In this document: positions 43,706 to 55,799 of the stretch, piece by piece
How positions within the stretch are numbered: the first letter of the stretch is position 1
Layout of the letters: each line of letters starts with the position of its first letter
NCBI GenBank assembly: GCA_037954665.1
Contig: JBBMOL010000224.1
Span: 275,112 to 339,111 of the forward strand
Reading direction: 5' to 3'
Origin: Laguncularia racemosa
Taxonomy: Eukaryota > Streptophyta > Magnoliopsida > Myrtales > Combretaceae
DNA: 64,000 nucleotides
Notes under the pieces: model-generated
Seen by the model: only the letters and a program-made list of their open reading frames with translations
The model's database searches: none
Told to the model about the DNA's origin: nothing
Position numbers and translations under genes: made by a program

Positions 43706-46112
43706 CGTTGTAAATCTTGTATGAAGTATCGTGATCGAATTCCGCGTGTGTATGAAAAATTTAAGTGCTCTGTTTGGGATAATGCATATGCGGGTTTGTT
43801 CGCTCTATGAATGCTGTGTGACTTGGAAGAATGTGTGTGTAAGTGTTGGCCCGCTGGAGAAAAAAAAAATTCATGTGTGTGTGCGTGTTTTGGGGCTCGC
43901 TGGAAAATCGGTGCAAAGGCGTTGGTTTCTGTGTGTTGCGCATGAAGTGAGCGGAGTGTAACCGGTCGCGTTCGTGTGCATGGAAGTCAGCAAGGCTGTG
44001 TATTGCAAGATGGAATCCGGCGACGGGTGCGGGGAAATTCCAATGACGAGAAATCTGGCGAGGAATAGAGTCCGGCATAGAAAGGATGAAAATGAAGATG
44101 GATATATAATCTTATATATATATGTGCGTGTGTGTGTATAACTATGTATAACGCATAAGAGAGGAAGGAATCCAGCGAATGAAGACCGGCATGCATTAGA
44201 TATGGAGACGTAAGCAGACATCAATGAGCCAATGAGAAGAACTCGGTGAGCAACGACACGCCCAAGGCAAGGAGTCCGGCGACGTGGAGCACGAACAGTA
44301 CATCTGTGTATCATATATGTATAATTAAAAAAAAAAAAAGAAAGCAAAAAGAAAGAGGGATTCGGTGCCGAGGGCATGGGGGAAAGAGTCACAGGTGGCA
44401 TCCAGGACGCATACATATTTATAATATATATATATATATATATAATATAATATAAAAAAAGAAGAAGAAGGAAATTAACGAGAAGAATTGCAACGTGCAG
44501 AAGAGACAAGGCATGCCACAAGGATGAATATATTATATATTATATAATTATGTATATATATATATACATATAAATATACATTATAATATAATACAATAAA
44601 AAAAAGAATGGGAGAAGGGGAAACGTGGGTGTCCATGATTAGGGAAGAAAGAAAGTAATAATAATAACAATGATAATAAATAAATAAATAAATAACCTAA
44701 TAGTTATGAAAACGTATTAGTAAATATATGTATTTGTGAATCTATAGATCTAGATCGAAAGAGGGATAGATGGCAATTAAACAACTTCAGATAAAAATTA
44801 ATGTTTGTGAATTTTCTTTTATGATATTGTGATTGTTGTTTTATGATTTAAAATAATTGATTGTGTTCCATATTTGTCTTTGATATGATTGAATCCTATG
44901 TGTGTTTGATTCTGGTGTGATTACTTTGAAATATTAAATTAATCATGTCAACTTAAATAAAACTTAACATGCATTGCATGAGACATTGCATGATTGAAGA
45001 CCATCATTGCTATAGGGTGCATTGAAAGTAATCAAAGAATTACTATTCTGCCAAGTGCAATCTAAAGATTAGGGGATTATCACAACGATTTCGAGTCCAG
45101 TCTATCCTTGAAGGTGTTTATTACTCGATGTATGAGTAATACTTGAGCTTATGATATTGAAATTAAGAAATAATTTCTAATAAAGAGATAAGAGTAATTG
45201 ATTGAGTGTGAGACCTGGGCATTGATGGTATGATCTAAATCCCCAACCTAAGGTCAAAGGGGACGTAAACCTTAGACTTCACGTTGGTTACCGAAGACCG
45301 CGTGCAATATTACATTCATATGGTTGCTCATGTATAGCATATAATTTGAAAACTTGTTTGAATTTGCTTGTGCATATAAACAGTATTGAGATATTCACTC
45401 TTATCTCACTGGGCAACTAGCTCACCCTTATATGAATTGTTTGATGCAAGTCATGACAATGTAAACTTACTAGATAGGCACCGTACTTTGGTAAGTAAAT
45501 TTTGTCATGAAATTTTGGTATAAGAAGTAAGGGTTGAGAGTTAGAATGAACTTCTCTATAAATTTATGATAGAATATGGATAGACAGATGTTGAAATTAT
45601 TTTAAATCTAGATATGTGAGATTTTCCATCTGTATTAAGGTAAGACCTAAATGAGGCCTACCTTTGAGATATTATTGTGATCTATTCCAATGAATACAAA
45701 ATAGATGGAATGTGATATTAGAATGCTAGAGGCATTCAGTTTTGTGAATTATTGTATTTGAACAGGTTAATTTATCTTGTTAAGATATGCATTAGTAGAA
45801 TTCTTAGATAATTTTTTTCTCAAGAATTTAATGTAGGAATAAAATTTATAAAACTTTGATGTGTTTTTCTATTTTACTATTTTTGTAGGGAATTCCGATT
45901 CTCTATGATTTTGGTCAACTGTGAAACATGAGAATCTGTAGTTATATTTTTATTATATGATCATATATAATATGATTAGTTATAAGTGATTTAATATTTA
46001 ATTAGAGTCTTATGACCTTTAACTCGCAAGGCTGTTATCATGTGACGGGTGCACAAGTGACGTGATAGCTTTTAGTAAAAACTTCTAGGCCCCTCTTAGA
46101 GTGTAGCGAGAA

Positions 46113-46124
46113 TGGTATCTAAGC
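46113..46124 (+). other. Gypsy-2 primer-binding site
   Basis: TGGTATCTAAGC, followed by TTTAGG, differs from the initiator tRNA-Met complement by two bases. It starts three bases after the inferred LTR end. Confidence 0.8.
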
Positions 46125-46299
46125 TTTAGGTTGTTAGAGATAGGACTAACTTATTGAACAGTGAGATAGGATAGAACCTAGGTAGATTATTAGAAATAAA
46201 ATAATAAAAGACTTAGATGATAGTCTATACATAAGTTACTCAAAGCATGCTAACTCTTAAAACTTTATATCCTCATTCGAAACCACAAATGGTGATTTT

Positions 46300-47500
46300 A
46301 AAAAACAAAGTTAAAAGATATCACAAAATATCAAGATTAAGGATTCACAACCATCAAGTTTCAAGGATGATAATGCCTACTATATATGGAAATATGGATG
46401 AAACTTCTTAAGTGGGAACTTCACCAGTTCTAATTTCTTATGCACCTTATCTGGAAGGTCAACAAAGATATGACCAGGGGGAAGATTGTAGGATTCAAAG
46501 GAGCATATTTCCATATTTCATCCAATCAAATAGGTACTTTGATAGGACGTATGGAAAACCTGAGGAAGCAAAAGAATAGATAGCGCAATTGGAAAGATCA
46601 TATGTAGCCTATGAAGTAGCAAACCACAAAAAAGTGGCCTATGCATCTTACTTGTTAAAAAAAAAATGAGAGCTAGAATGTAATAGGTGCCAGATAGAGG
46701 GCTTTGCCCTAGTTAATCTCATAGGAAACATTCCAAGGGGAATTTTTTTTCCAAGAATACTTCCTAGAGAGCGTCAAGACATGGCTGAATAGACAATTGT
46801 TCTAACTAAAGTACAGCACAAAGACTGTTGATCAGTATAAGAATAAATTTAATCAGTTATTGCAATTTACTCTAGACATTTACAAAGATTCAGATGCACT
46901 GAAATGACAATTATTCATGAATGGACCGGACACAGACACATGTAGGGACAAATCATAGAGTTTAGGCTACAAACGTACTCAGAAGTGGTAAACATGGCTT
47001 GAGCAGTAGAATAGACAAGGTTAAGGGTGGAAGAAATGAGAGCTCAAGCTCGACCAAGTATAGGGATGTGTGCTCTAACCAAGAGACCACTATTTTATCC
47101 AACTCTAAATGATAAGGGAAAGAGGCCCATGCTGAATATGAGACCACTAGGTAATAAACTGTTAGCTATCTCTCCCCAAGAAAAACCTATAACGGTAGTT
47201 TGCTAGAAATGTAAGAAAAGATATATCTAGAGAGTTCCCATACTTGAGGGGGAAGTGTTTTTGTTGTGGGTTAAATGATCATAAGGCACTAAACTATCCG
47301 TAGAGGAATTTTACAATATGTTTTATGTGCGGGACATCGAAGGCATATGGCTAATGTTTTCCCTAAAAGACTCTAAAGACCTAGGGTGAAGGTCACAGCA
47401 CCTAGAACTATTGTTAGAAGGCTAGCCAATCAACCATTCTAGCAAGGAATGTAAGGAGTCAACACCCAAACCACAAATGTTTGAGTGTTCACTATTGAAG
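46300..47500 (+). pseudogene. Gypsy-2 gag
   Basis: Three-frame reading recovers a Ty3/gypsy Gag: GKPEEAKE, a stop, then IAQLERSYVAYEVANHKKV and AYASYLL, then a Retrotrans_gag-like stretch around 46,790-46,930. A zinc knuckle at 47,256-47,297 reads CFCCGLNDHKALNY, where the last Cys of CX2CX4HX4C has become Tyr. A second knuckle-like remnant lies near 47,330. Stops are frequent (at least ten), with none of the frame intact over 100 codons. Confidence 0.7.
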
Positions 47501-47625
47501 TCACTCATGTAGGAGATTGGGCGAAGGAAGAGCTTGGGCAATACTAGGATATTGAATTGGTAGCTACGGAATACACAAATGAGGGAGATGTTGCAATAGG
47601 AATGTTAAGTTTGGACTTGCCTATA

Positions 47626-48674
47626 TGATAGGAATTAAAATCCTATAAGACTTATCATTAGGGAAGAGTCAGAAGATTTCAAATCTTGGCGATATGAGTC
47701 CTTTTTGAGCAAATCGACCCTAGAATTATTCGTTTGCTAACCTCTTTTCTATTACTCATGTATTGTATATTCCAATAGGCACACTTATCATGGTTTACAA
47801 GGCTATGGACAAACCTACCATGACTCGCTTGTGGGTTATCCATGGACTAACCTAAACCGAAGATGAGTTGGACCAACAAGTTAATTTGAAGACTGGCATG
47901 TTGAGGACTATTTTTATTTGTTTAATTATTTATTTGGAACCATTTATGTTGTAAGTTTTTGGGACATTTTTATTTGGTTGTAATTGGTGTTTTTAAGACC
48001 GACCACCCTAAAGTGGCATAGTTGTAATTTTGTGGATATTTTAACTCTAAAGGGAGCAAGTATAAATACTTGCTTAAATAGGGTTTTAGGGGATTAGACT
48101 TGAAATTTGTAGCAAGCATTTTCGTGCAAGAGATTAAGGTTTCCTAAGATTTCATAAGGCTCTTATCAATTTCAATCCAAATAGGAATTGTGGCTAGTTG
48201 CAACTTACTGAACTGTGAGTTATATCAATTCCCTAAGTTGTTTTTCTTTTCTTCACTAGTGTGTAATATCTAGGGTTGATCAAGTTGGTTTTTATTGATA
48301 TGATTTTGGCATCACTTGTGATCTAAATCCTTGTCATGTAATGTGATCTAATCGATTGGTTTTATCTCTTGATATTGCCTTTCAATTTTACCTTATAATG
48401 TTTGTGTGGAATTCCGTTGAGTTGAGGAGGAGTTCACGGTTATGTGTTGATGTTATTGATTAGGATTTTATTGGAAATTGAGTTGAATTCTTTATTCAAT
48501 TGAGCAATATCATCCTTATGGTTTTTAATCATCATTGTTTTTATTAATTGGATCACCTTGGAAATTTAGGGTTCATGCTAATTGTTCCTAATTTGAATCG
48601 GTTTTGATCTTGTCATTTAGGAGTGGTTTAATTGGATTATTTGCATATGCTTAGAGTCCCTTTTAAGCATATCA
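47626..48674 (+). mobile_element. Solo LTR S3 (Gypsy-1 family, + strand)
   Basis: 1,049 bp, TGATAGGAAT to CATATCA, with perfect target duplications CTATA at 47,621-47,625 and 48,675-48,679. Internal order matches the Gypsy-1 LTR read on its own strand, including AAGTATAAATACTTGC as the TATA region near 48,060. No internal domain remains, so it arose by LTR-LTR recombination. Confidence 0.88.
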
Positions 48675-48679
48675 CTATA

Positions 48680-48829
48680 TATAACATTATATATATGTAA
48701 CTTAAATAGGAGATTAATTAGAAGAAATAAAAAATATAAAAGATTTACTATTACCAAATCTAAGTGGGTAAAGAAAATTTATAAATTAATCAAGTATTTC
48801 ATAATTAATATGATTTGTTTTAATCTCTA
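48680..48829. other. AT-rich piece of Gypsy-2 internal region
   Basis: No motif recognised between S3 and the protease. Confidence 0.4.
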
Positions 48830-49015
48830 CTCAATTGACCTTGGTTCTCTTTGATATAGAAGCTACACATTCTTTCATAAGTTTAACTATAGCTCGACAA
48901 CGGAAGCTAGAAGTTCAACTTTCTCCAAAAATCTTAAGGATTACACTCCTATAGGAGAAAAAGCCATCACTAAGGAGATTGTGGAAGAATGCTTAATTGA
49001 AATACAAGGAAGAAA

Positions 49016-49593
49016 TGATGAGAATCAATTCATGTTCATTACAAATTCATTTGATGGAAGATTTAAATCACAAGAACTAGCGGTGGACCATAGCCGGTGG
49101 CTTATCCCTTTAGGCCGACCCTCAAGGTCGGTGGTGTAGAAGTTAAGTCGGGCATCAAAGCTAATGGCTTTAGCCATTTAGGCTAGCCCTCAAGGCCAAC
49201 GGCGTAAGCTATAAGGCTGGCGGCCTTCCCTTCCTAAAGTTGATGGCTTACTTCCTTAGACCAATTGTGGCTATGTAATTTTGAGCTTGTTTTCATTAGT
49301 CCTACAAATACCTTTATAATGTAAAAAGACTTTAGACTTTTAGCATTTGAGAATTTACAAAGTGGAGTTTTACTTCATGCACTCTTATCAATCTTATGGA
49401 TTATGGTAAGTGACGATATCGGGCTTGTTGTGAGTCATATCAACAAATCCATGCTAGGACTATTCTCTCACTGGAGCGTTATATCTGGTAAGGGTTTAAG
49501 GTTTATCTTGTGTTATTGTTCATTATTTGATTGTCGGAATCGATTGTTGTGGATTAGGAATTACTTGATTCTGCTTTAGAATTATGCACATCA
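49016..49593 (+). repeat. Gypsy-4 5' LTR
   Basis: 578 bp. It contains several imperfect copies of a motif like CCCTCAAGGTCGGTGG around 49,080-49,240. It ends CATCA just before the primer-binding site. Confidence 0.9.
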
Positions 49594-49597
49594 TTTT

Positions 49598-49609
49598 TGG
49601 TATCAGAGC
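49598..49609 (+). other. Gypsy-4 primer-binding site
   Basis: TGGTATCAGAGC, a perfect initiator tRNA-Met complement, four bases after the LTR. Confidence 0.95.
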
Positions 49610-50019
49610 ATTTGATTTAGAGAAGGGATTGTGATGTGGCTATTGATTTTCAGTTGAACAATTAAGGCTTTTATATTGTGAATTATGTTATGGTTAATTG
49701 AGGTTAAATTGGAATTGAATGAGGGTTGTTGATTGGGTTGTGTTACTATTGTGTATGATTGAATTAGGGCTTGTTCCTTGGTTATTGATAGTGGATTGAA
49801 AATTAGGTTTATATCGTGGTTGTTGTTGTGGGTTGTGTGACTGAATTAGGGCTGGTTATTGTTGTTTGTGTGTATTAAAGTTAGGGTTTATATTGTTAGT
49901 TGTGTTGAGTTTGATTGGAATTGAATTGGAGAATAAGTGGAGGTTGAAATTGGGATTATGTCGTTGGGGATTATTATAGTGATTGTGATTTGTGAATTCC
50001 TGTATTGAGATTGCAATTT
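49610..50019 (+). other. Gypsy-4 leader
   Basis: T/G-rich untranslated leader resembling that of Gypsy-1. The antisense open frame at 49,888-50,139 has no domain. Confidence 0.55.
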
Positions 50020-51365
50020 CTCCAAAGTATGTTGAATGATAGTGGTAATAGAGGAATTGGGAATGAGACCAACAGTCAGGTTGGAGGAGGAGGTTAGGGA
50101 CATTATGTTATGGGTGGTAGGAGAACTTTGGAAGAACAACTATAGGACTTAACCATTGTTGTTGCTAACCTAGCAACATAAGTCAATAAGATGACGTTAC
50201 CTTAATAGCTAGTGGCAAATCCATAGGCACCCGTACCTTAGGTAGCCCTTAATGCTGTATGTAGAGAAGGAGCATTAAGAGGAAACAGGGGCAGACAAGC
50301 TGGAAGAGAGTATCATGCTTATTGGGAGGAAAGGGATGATAACTTTGAAGATGAGATTTACTTGTGAGTTCAGGTCGCCTAAGGGTTAGGAATATGTGAA
50401 ATTGCAGATGCCTTCATTTGTTGGAAGGGGATTTGCAAAAGAATACCTTAATTGTGAAGATAAGGTAAAAGGACTCTTTGAGTGCTATGAGATCAATGAC
50501 CATACTTAAGTATGTTTAGCAACAATAGAATTTACAAGGTATGTCACCTTATGGTAGAAGAACATTGTAGCCAATCGAAGGAGAGATGGTGATGTTGAGA
50601 TCAATACTTAGCAGGAGATGAAGTGGGTCATGAGAAAGAGATTTTCTCTAAAGTATTACAAGCATGAACTATTCATGCACCTGCAAACCTTGGGTAGGAA
50701 TGTAAGACTATAGATGAGTATGTCCAAGAATTTGAAGCACTCATGATTTGATGTGGGACCATTGAGCCTCTTGAGCAAACTATGGCACAATTTGTGTTCA
50801 GTCTAAAATATGAGATCACCTTCATAGTGGAATTGCAATAATAAGACACCCTTGATGAAGCCATCTACTTAGCTTTAAAAGTTGAGAGACATAGGTGTTC
50901 TACTCCATATAGAGTAGTAAGTAACAGGTATAAATCCTCTACTAAGCCATATCGATCAGATAGTAAACTAGTTGAAAAGGGGAATTGATAAGATTATGGA
51001 AGAGAATGCAGTTGTTATTAATGTTGGAGGGAAAAAGAATTTTTGGAAAGGGGAAAGCAGTTGCTAGACTAAACATTAGGCAAATAGTGGTTGGGTCATC
51101 AAGTGGGAAGACTCATCAAATCCAATACTTCAAATGTTTGGGTTTTGGACACATGACTACTTAATTAACTAATAAAAGGGTGATAATTGCTATGGAGGTA
51201 GAGAGTAAAGATGGCGAGGAAGAGATACATAAGCCAATAGATTTGTCAGCAGTGCTGAAGGAATATTATGAGGATGCAAATGCTGAGGTACATGAAGACA
51301 AGGGAAATGATCAGTATCTAGCTATTAATGTGTTGCAAGGTAATGACTACCTTTCTAGCTATTGA
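50020..51365 (+). pseudogene. Gypsy-4 gag and linker
   Basis: Pieces of Gag are readable: KLQMPSFVGRGFAKEYLNCE, MKWVMRKRFS then YYKHELFMHLQTLG, and TIDEYVQEFEALM. The zinc knuckle near 51,121-51,160 reads YFKCLGFGHMTT with the first Cys now Tyr. A 61-codon acidic run at 51,180-51,365 (SKDGEEEIHKPIDLSAV) is the linker before protease, as in Gypsy-1 relatives. Stops at Gln and Arg codons dominate. Confidence 0.8.
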
Positions 51366-51791
51366 GGACGTATAGAGGGAAAGCTTATTCCATATTCCCT
51401 ATAGGGTTCAAAGTAATCTTTGTGCTTATCTTATTGATGGTGGTAGTTGCACCAATGTAGTAGCTACTACACTAGTGAAAAAATTGCAACTAGTCACTAA
51501 CTTCATCCTAAGCCTATAAATTACACTGGTTGAGTAAACAAGAGAGTCTGCATGTCACTCAGAGGGCTAAGTTTACATTCAACATAAGAGAAAAGTACCA
51601 AGATAAAATTGTTTTTTATGTTTTTCCTATGTGCACATCAAATATGCTACTTGGTAGGACGTGGTTATTTGATAGGAGAGTATTGCATGATGGGTTTAGG
51701 AACACTTATGTATTTTAGAAGAATGGTGAATGGATTGTTTTGAATATTATGTCACCAACTGAGGTGTAGAAAGTCCAAGGACAGATCAATA
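51366..51791 (+). pseudogene. Gypsy-4 protease
   Basis: The active-site region LIDGG then SCTNVVATTLVKKLQL parallels the Gypsy-1 motif. The segment 51,530-51,718 stays open with VTQRAKFTFNI and LLGRTWLFDRRVLHDGF. It ends at VQGQINKT where S2 is inserted. Confidence 0.85.
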
Positions 51792-52071
51792 AAACCTGTA
51801 AACACACAATTTTTGCCCCCAATGATCAATAATAATTAGTTTTCAATTTTTTTTATTTTTTACAATTTTTCTTCTAATTTAGAAAAAATAGGAAAAATAT
51901 TTAAAAAATAAAATAAATAGGAAAAATACATCAATTTTGGAAAATAATTGTAGAAGTAGTAATAAAAGGGATTAAATAATTTTTACAAATTTTTGGAATT
52001 TCAAAAAAATACAAAAATAATAAAAATCACATTGCATATATGCAAATTGCGAAAAAAAAAAAAAAAAAAAC

Positions 52072-52137
52072 TAGCCCAGCTGGTTTGAGCCATGGCCTTG
52101 TGCACATGAGGAAGGGGTCAGGTCGCAGGTTCAAACG
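52072..52137 (+). promoter_or_regulatory. tRNA-like Pol III A and B boxes in solo LTR S2
   Basis: Box A TAGCCCAGCTGG (52,072-52,083) matches TRGYNNARNNGG. Box B GTTCAAACG (52,129-52,137) matches eight of nine positions. Start-to-start distance is 57 bp against 56 bp in S1. CCATGGC between the boxes is shared. Confidence 0.55.
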
Positions 52138-52480
52138 CAGGGGAAGCAATTTCATGTTTTGCAATTTTTTTCCTCGCCCAGGACAAGTGTCAGCAAGTAA
52201 TTGGCAACACTGACACACATGCCGAGCGTGTGATCTTCTTCTTCCTATGTCCAAGATCGTTGCCGGCAGGGGGAAATAATCAATTTTAGCCGTTTTGATT
52301 CGATTTTTTTTGCACAAATCCAACAGATCTTTAACTAAAATAGGATAAACATAATCCAATTGGAATCAAATCGCAATAAATCGAATGGAGTTACATAAAT
52401 CGGAGATGGGTTTTTCAACTGAAATTCGATTTGCCTCAATTAGAGGAAATCCAAGCTTATCCAGCTCGATTCCTTGCGGC

Positions 52481-52488
52481 TATAAATA
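52481..52488 (+). promoter_or_regulatory. TATA box of solo LTR S2
   Basis: TATAAATA, at the position equivalent to 1,788 in S1. Confidence 0.6.
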
Positions 52489-52795
52489 GAGGATCGAAGG
52501 TAAGAAGCAAAGGCACGGATCAGAAGTGAGAAAAAGAGAGCAATCGAAGCTTCGCTGAGTGCCTTGAGTCGCAACCGCCGACCAAGCTTCGAACCACCAC
52601 CAGGAGGCAGTTTTTGGAGGAATCCACCACCACGGTTGAGTTCCCACCCTTGAAAATGAGGAAACGACTCCTCAACCTCCTCAAAGGCCCACGAACGCCA
52701 TCACGAGCACCCCAACCATCGTGATCGTGCGACCCAACCCGACCCACTTCGACCCAATCCACCTCAACCGAGCTAACCACGCACCGACCTAGATC

Positions 52796-52804
52796 CAGGT
52801 AAGT
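52796..52804 (+). other. Consensus 5' splice donor in LTR S2
   Basis: CAG|GTAAGT with GT at 52,799, 318 bp after the TATA box. It is identical to the S1 site although flanking sequence has diverged. Confidence 0.45.
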
Positions 52805-53860
52805 CGGATTTTTTGATTTTTTTTTTGTATTTTTTTATTATTTATTTAGTTATTTATTTATTTATTTATTTTTTATTTATATCAAAAAATAGAAAAAATT
52901 AGAATTTGGATTATTTTTATGACGATTTAGTTTAGGGTGAATAATAGAAAATTATTAAAAATTATAAAATAATAAAATATTAATAAAGATATATTAGAAA
53001 AAAAAAGATAGAATTTAGATTTTTGGTTTAGGGTAGATAAAAAATAAAAATAATAGAAATTTTTTGATTAATTAATTAACAAAATAATGAATAAAAATTA
53101 ATAAATTAATAATAAAAATAAAAATAAAAAATTAATAAAAAATAAAAACAAATAATAATGAGAGGTAGGTTAAAAAATAGAGAAATAATTTTTTATCACT
53201 TAGAAAAATGTTTTTTAATAATAAATCCAAAATTGGTTTTTTTCTTAAAATCATTATTTTCCGGAAAATCCAATGATCAATCTTAGGCTTAGATTTTTCC
53301 AGAAAAAAATACTAAAATGATAGAAAAGTAAACCAAAAGTAATTTCATAATTAAAATTAACAAACACATTAAAGTTTTTCATGAAAAGCGAACTACGACT
53401 CATTTGATCATGAATAGCAAGTATATAGGCACCCATTTAGGGTAACCCTAAAAGGAATAAAAAAATCATTTTTCCATAGCTAGAATAATGGTCTTTAACC
53501 AATAAACAAAAACACAAAAAAAAAATCAAAATAATAACAACAAAAGACATTAGGCTAAGGTTTAGATTTTAAGGAGAATAGGGTGGTAACTTTAAGGTTT
53601 TAATAGGTTAACCTCTGAATCTAGAAAATCTGGTTTTCCATTTCCTCTTTCACAAAAACGAAAAAAGGAAATCTCGATGACTAGTTGTCTAAATTAGGAT
53701 TAACCTGCTCAATTAGTCCTGATTCAATCTTTCCCAACCAATTGGGTGGCGACTTCAAAATAAAATGAAATTCCTAATTCAAGTCGAGGATTTATATTGG
53801 ATGAGCATAGGGTCTAGTATAAGTAGATTAGGAATGGAAAATAGAAAATTAGACTTGACA

Positions 53861-54113
53861 AAAGCCATTGGAAAGAAGTCTTTATTAGTGGGGTGGAAGG
53901 AATGGAAGACAACTTGAGTAGAGTGAAACAGTCCTAAAGGAAATTCAAAAGCTTCATCAAAAGACTTATGAACATCTTAAGAAGACTAAAGGGAAGCCAT
54001 GACTTTAGGTAACAAACATATGTAAACTAAGATTTTTAGTCAAAGTGACTCTTAGAAATTTTCATCTAAAGCAAAAGAACCATTAAATTTGAGGGCTAAT
54101 CTTCCATAGGTTC
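53861..54113 (+). pseudogene. Gypsy-4 polyprotein C-terminal remnant
   Basis: The first codons (KPLERSLY) continue the protease linker, matching QINRPLEAKK of Gypsy-1. The text then jumps to integrase-like C-terminal sequence (LKEIQKLHQKTYEHLKK) and ends with a match to the Gypsy-1 tail (LNLRANLP). This places an internal deletion of roughly 3 kb between the two. Confidence 0.65.
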
Positions 54114-54120
54114 GAAGGGA
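54114..54120 (+). other. Gypsy-4 polypurine tract
   Basis: GAAGGGA directly before the 3' LTR start TGATG. Confidence 0.75.
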
Positions 54121-55513
54121 TGATGTGATGTGCTTAAAAGGCCAAGCACATGTACATAATAGCAATTGTAGAATCAAGGAGTTCAAATCCACAAAATGGA
54201 CTCATAAATGGCGTGATGTTTAGTGTAATATAACTCAAATTGTGTGATTTAACTTGTAAGCAACACGAAGGATTCCAATACCAAATCATGTTAAATATAA
54301 CATGCAACTCCAATCTTATAAAAATTGAAGCAATAAGAACCCTAATGGCATGAACAACGAATAATGGAAAAACAACCTATTAGCACTAGATATTACATAC
54401 TAGTAATAACAAGAAGCAATTTAGAAGATCTTGATACTACTCACAAGATTTTCTAAGCCTCACTCGCCAAATTTACAAGAAATTGATAAGAGTGTATGTA
54501 TTGGCAAGAGGACTCCTCACTCTCATGGCAATAAGAAGTATTTTATCAAAATATCAAAAGCTCCCTATAAACCTTAGTTAGAAAGTATTTATACTTGCTC
54601 CAATTAGGGTTAAAATGTCCAAAAAAAATTACACATATGCCACTAAGTGGCTAGTTCTAATCATCAAAATACAAACAAATCATAAGTCCCAAAAATAAAT
54701 AAAAGTGGCTGGTTGAAAATTACAAATACAAAAGATGGTCTTTAAATGGCAGTTCTTCAAGTCAATCGAGCACATTACGGAATCGTTGGATGTGAGTCTA
54801 AAAATATCCTGCAAGTTGATCATTAGTGCATGTTATTTAGCCATCCTATAAAGACTGATCAATGTACCTGCTATAGTGCAAAAACTAAACATTATTAGGT
54901 AAAGAAAAATGAACATATGTGGATGCCTTGGATCATACATCCAAATTAGGTTCCCTTCTTATTGGGACCACAAGGTAGATTCCCATCATGTTGGGAATCA
55001 ATTCATGTCCATTAAAAATTCATTTGATGAAAGATTTAAATCACAAGAACTGGTGGTAACCCATTTAGGTCAGCCATAAAGGCCGGTAGCTTATCCCTTT
55101 AGGTTAGCCCTTAAGGCTGGCGACTTACTTCATTTCAAGGTCGGTGTCTTACTTCCTTAAACCATTGTGGCTATGTAATTTCGAGCTTGTTTTCCTTAGT
55201 CCTATAAATACCTTTGTAATGTAAAAAGACTTTAGACTTTTGGCATTTGGCATTTGAGAATCTGCAAAGTAGAGTTTTACTTCATATACTCTTATCAATC
55301 CCGTGGATTGTGGTGAGTGACGGTATCGGGCTTGTTGTGCATCATATCAACAAATCCGTGCTAGGACTATTCTCTTGTTGTTACGTCATATCTGGTAAGG
55401 GTTTAAGGTTTATCTTGTGTTATTGTTTGTTATTTGATCGTTGGATTCGATTGTTACGGATTGTCGATTTAGATTGGGAATTGCTTGATTCTATTCTAGA
55501 ATTAGGCACATCA
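54121..55513 (+). repeat. Gypsy-4 3' LTR, split by S4
   Basis: Only the first five bases (TGATG) lie left of S4. The LTR resumes at 54,989 (TGTTGGGAATC, the first five being the duplicated target) and ends CATCA at 55,513. Confidence 0.88.
54126..54988 (-). mobile_element. Solo LTR S4 (Gypsy-1 family, minus strand)
   Basis: 863 bp, TGATGTGCTTAAAAGG to CCCATCA on the + strand. It resembles the Gypsy-1 LTR and the reverse of S3. Target duplication TGATG (54,121) and TGTTG (54,989), one mismatch. Inserted five bases inside the Gypsy-4 3' LTR. Confidence 0.82.
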
Positions 55514-55799
55514 AGAAACATGCTTATGGATTTGATCGTTTTATCTATGAAAGGTTATGAAGTGATTTTGGGAATGGATTGGTTATCGAAGGACTTTGCC
55601 AACATAGATTGCAAGAATAAGAAAGTGCAGTTCAGCAAGCTAAGAGTGGGGACTATATTATACCGAGGGCAAACAAGGAAAAATCCAGAAAATTTTGCTA
55701 ATGCATTGCGAGAAATAGGAGAATACCTTCAAAACTAGAGCATATGTCTAGTAAATGTAGTAGATATAGAGAAAGAATCACCAAGATTGGAGGAAATAT

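Larger units (their letters stand above)
37013..46109 (+). repeat. Gypsy-2 5' LTR, interrupted by Gypsy-3
   Basis: LTR sequence occupies 37,013-37,055 and resumes at 42,850; net length is about 3.3 kb. It matches the 3' LTR from 61,726 (e.g. GCGTACTAAAAGCCTTAAA in both). It holds a TATATAAAAGG box near 43,128, a GA run, TA runs, a TG-rich part and an end GTGTAGCGA next to the primer-binding site. Open frames of up to 216 codons within it (e.g. 43,871-44,521) cover microsatellites and have no domain. Confidence 0.85.
51797..53860 (+). mobile_element. Solo LTR S2 (same family as S1)
   Basis: 2,064 bp, TGTAAACACA to TTGACA. Flanking 5-mers AAACC (51,792) and AAAGC (53,861) differ at one base, a plausible decayed target duplication. 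It shares with S1 the tRNA-like boxes, TATAAATA at 52,481, donor GTAAGT at 52,799 and GGGTGGCGACTTC near 53,743. Insertion is within the Gypsy-4 protease-RT linker. Confidence 0.75.
49016..55513 (+). mobile_element. Gypsy-4, pol-deleted Ty3/gypsy element related to Gypsy-1
   Basis: Flanked by perfect target duplications AGAAA (49,011-49,015 and 55,514-55,518). LTRs start TGATGAGAATC (49,016) and TGATG (54,121, split by S4), and both end in CATCA. It has a primer-binding site at 49,598, gag to about 51,365 and protease to 51,791. After the nested LTR S2, only a short C-terminal polyprotein remnant precedes the polypurine tract GAAGGGA at 54,114-54,120. RT, RNase H and the integrase core are missing. 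LNLRANLP near its end matches the Gypsy-1 C-terminus DLRANLP. Confidence 0.92.
48830..55738 (+). pseudogene. Gypsy-2 protease, split by Gypsy-4
   Basis: The upstream half (48,830-49,010) has FDIEATHSFISLTIA; the family motif is DSGATHSF, so the active site DSG is now DIE. The frame runs to the duplicated target AGAAA and resumes at 55,519 with MLMDLIVLSMKGYEVILGM, then DWLSKDFANIDC, typical of Tekay/Del protease. After removal of Gypsy-4 and one target copy the two halves are collinear. The downstream half is open to 55,738, but the lost Asp-Ser-Gly makes it inactive. Confidence 0.85.

Noticed and set aside
43871..44521. 216-codon minus-strand frame as a gene
   Set aside because: It lies wholly in the Gypsy-2 LTR and spans TA and TG runs. 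The 3' LTR copy (62,374-63,253) breaks it into other frames.
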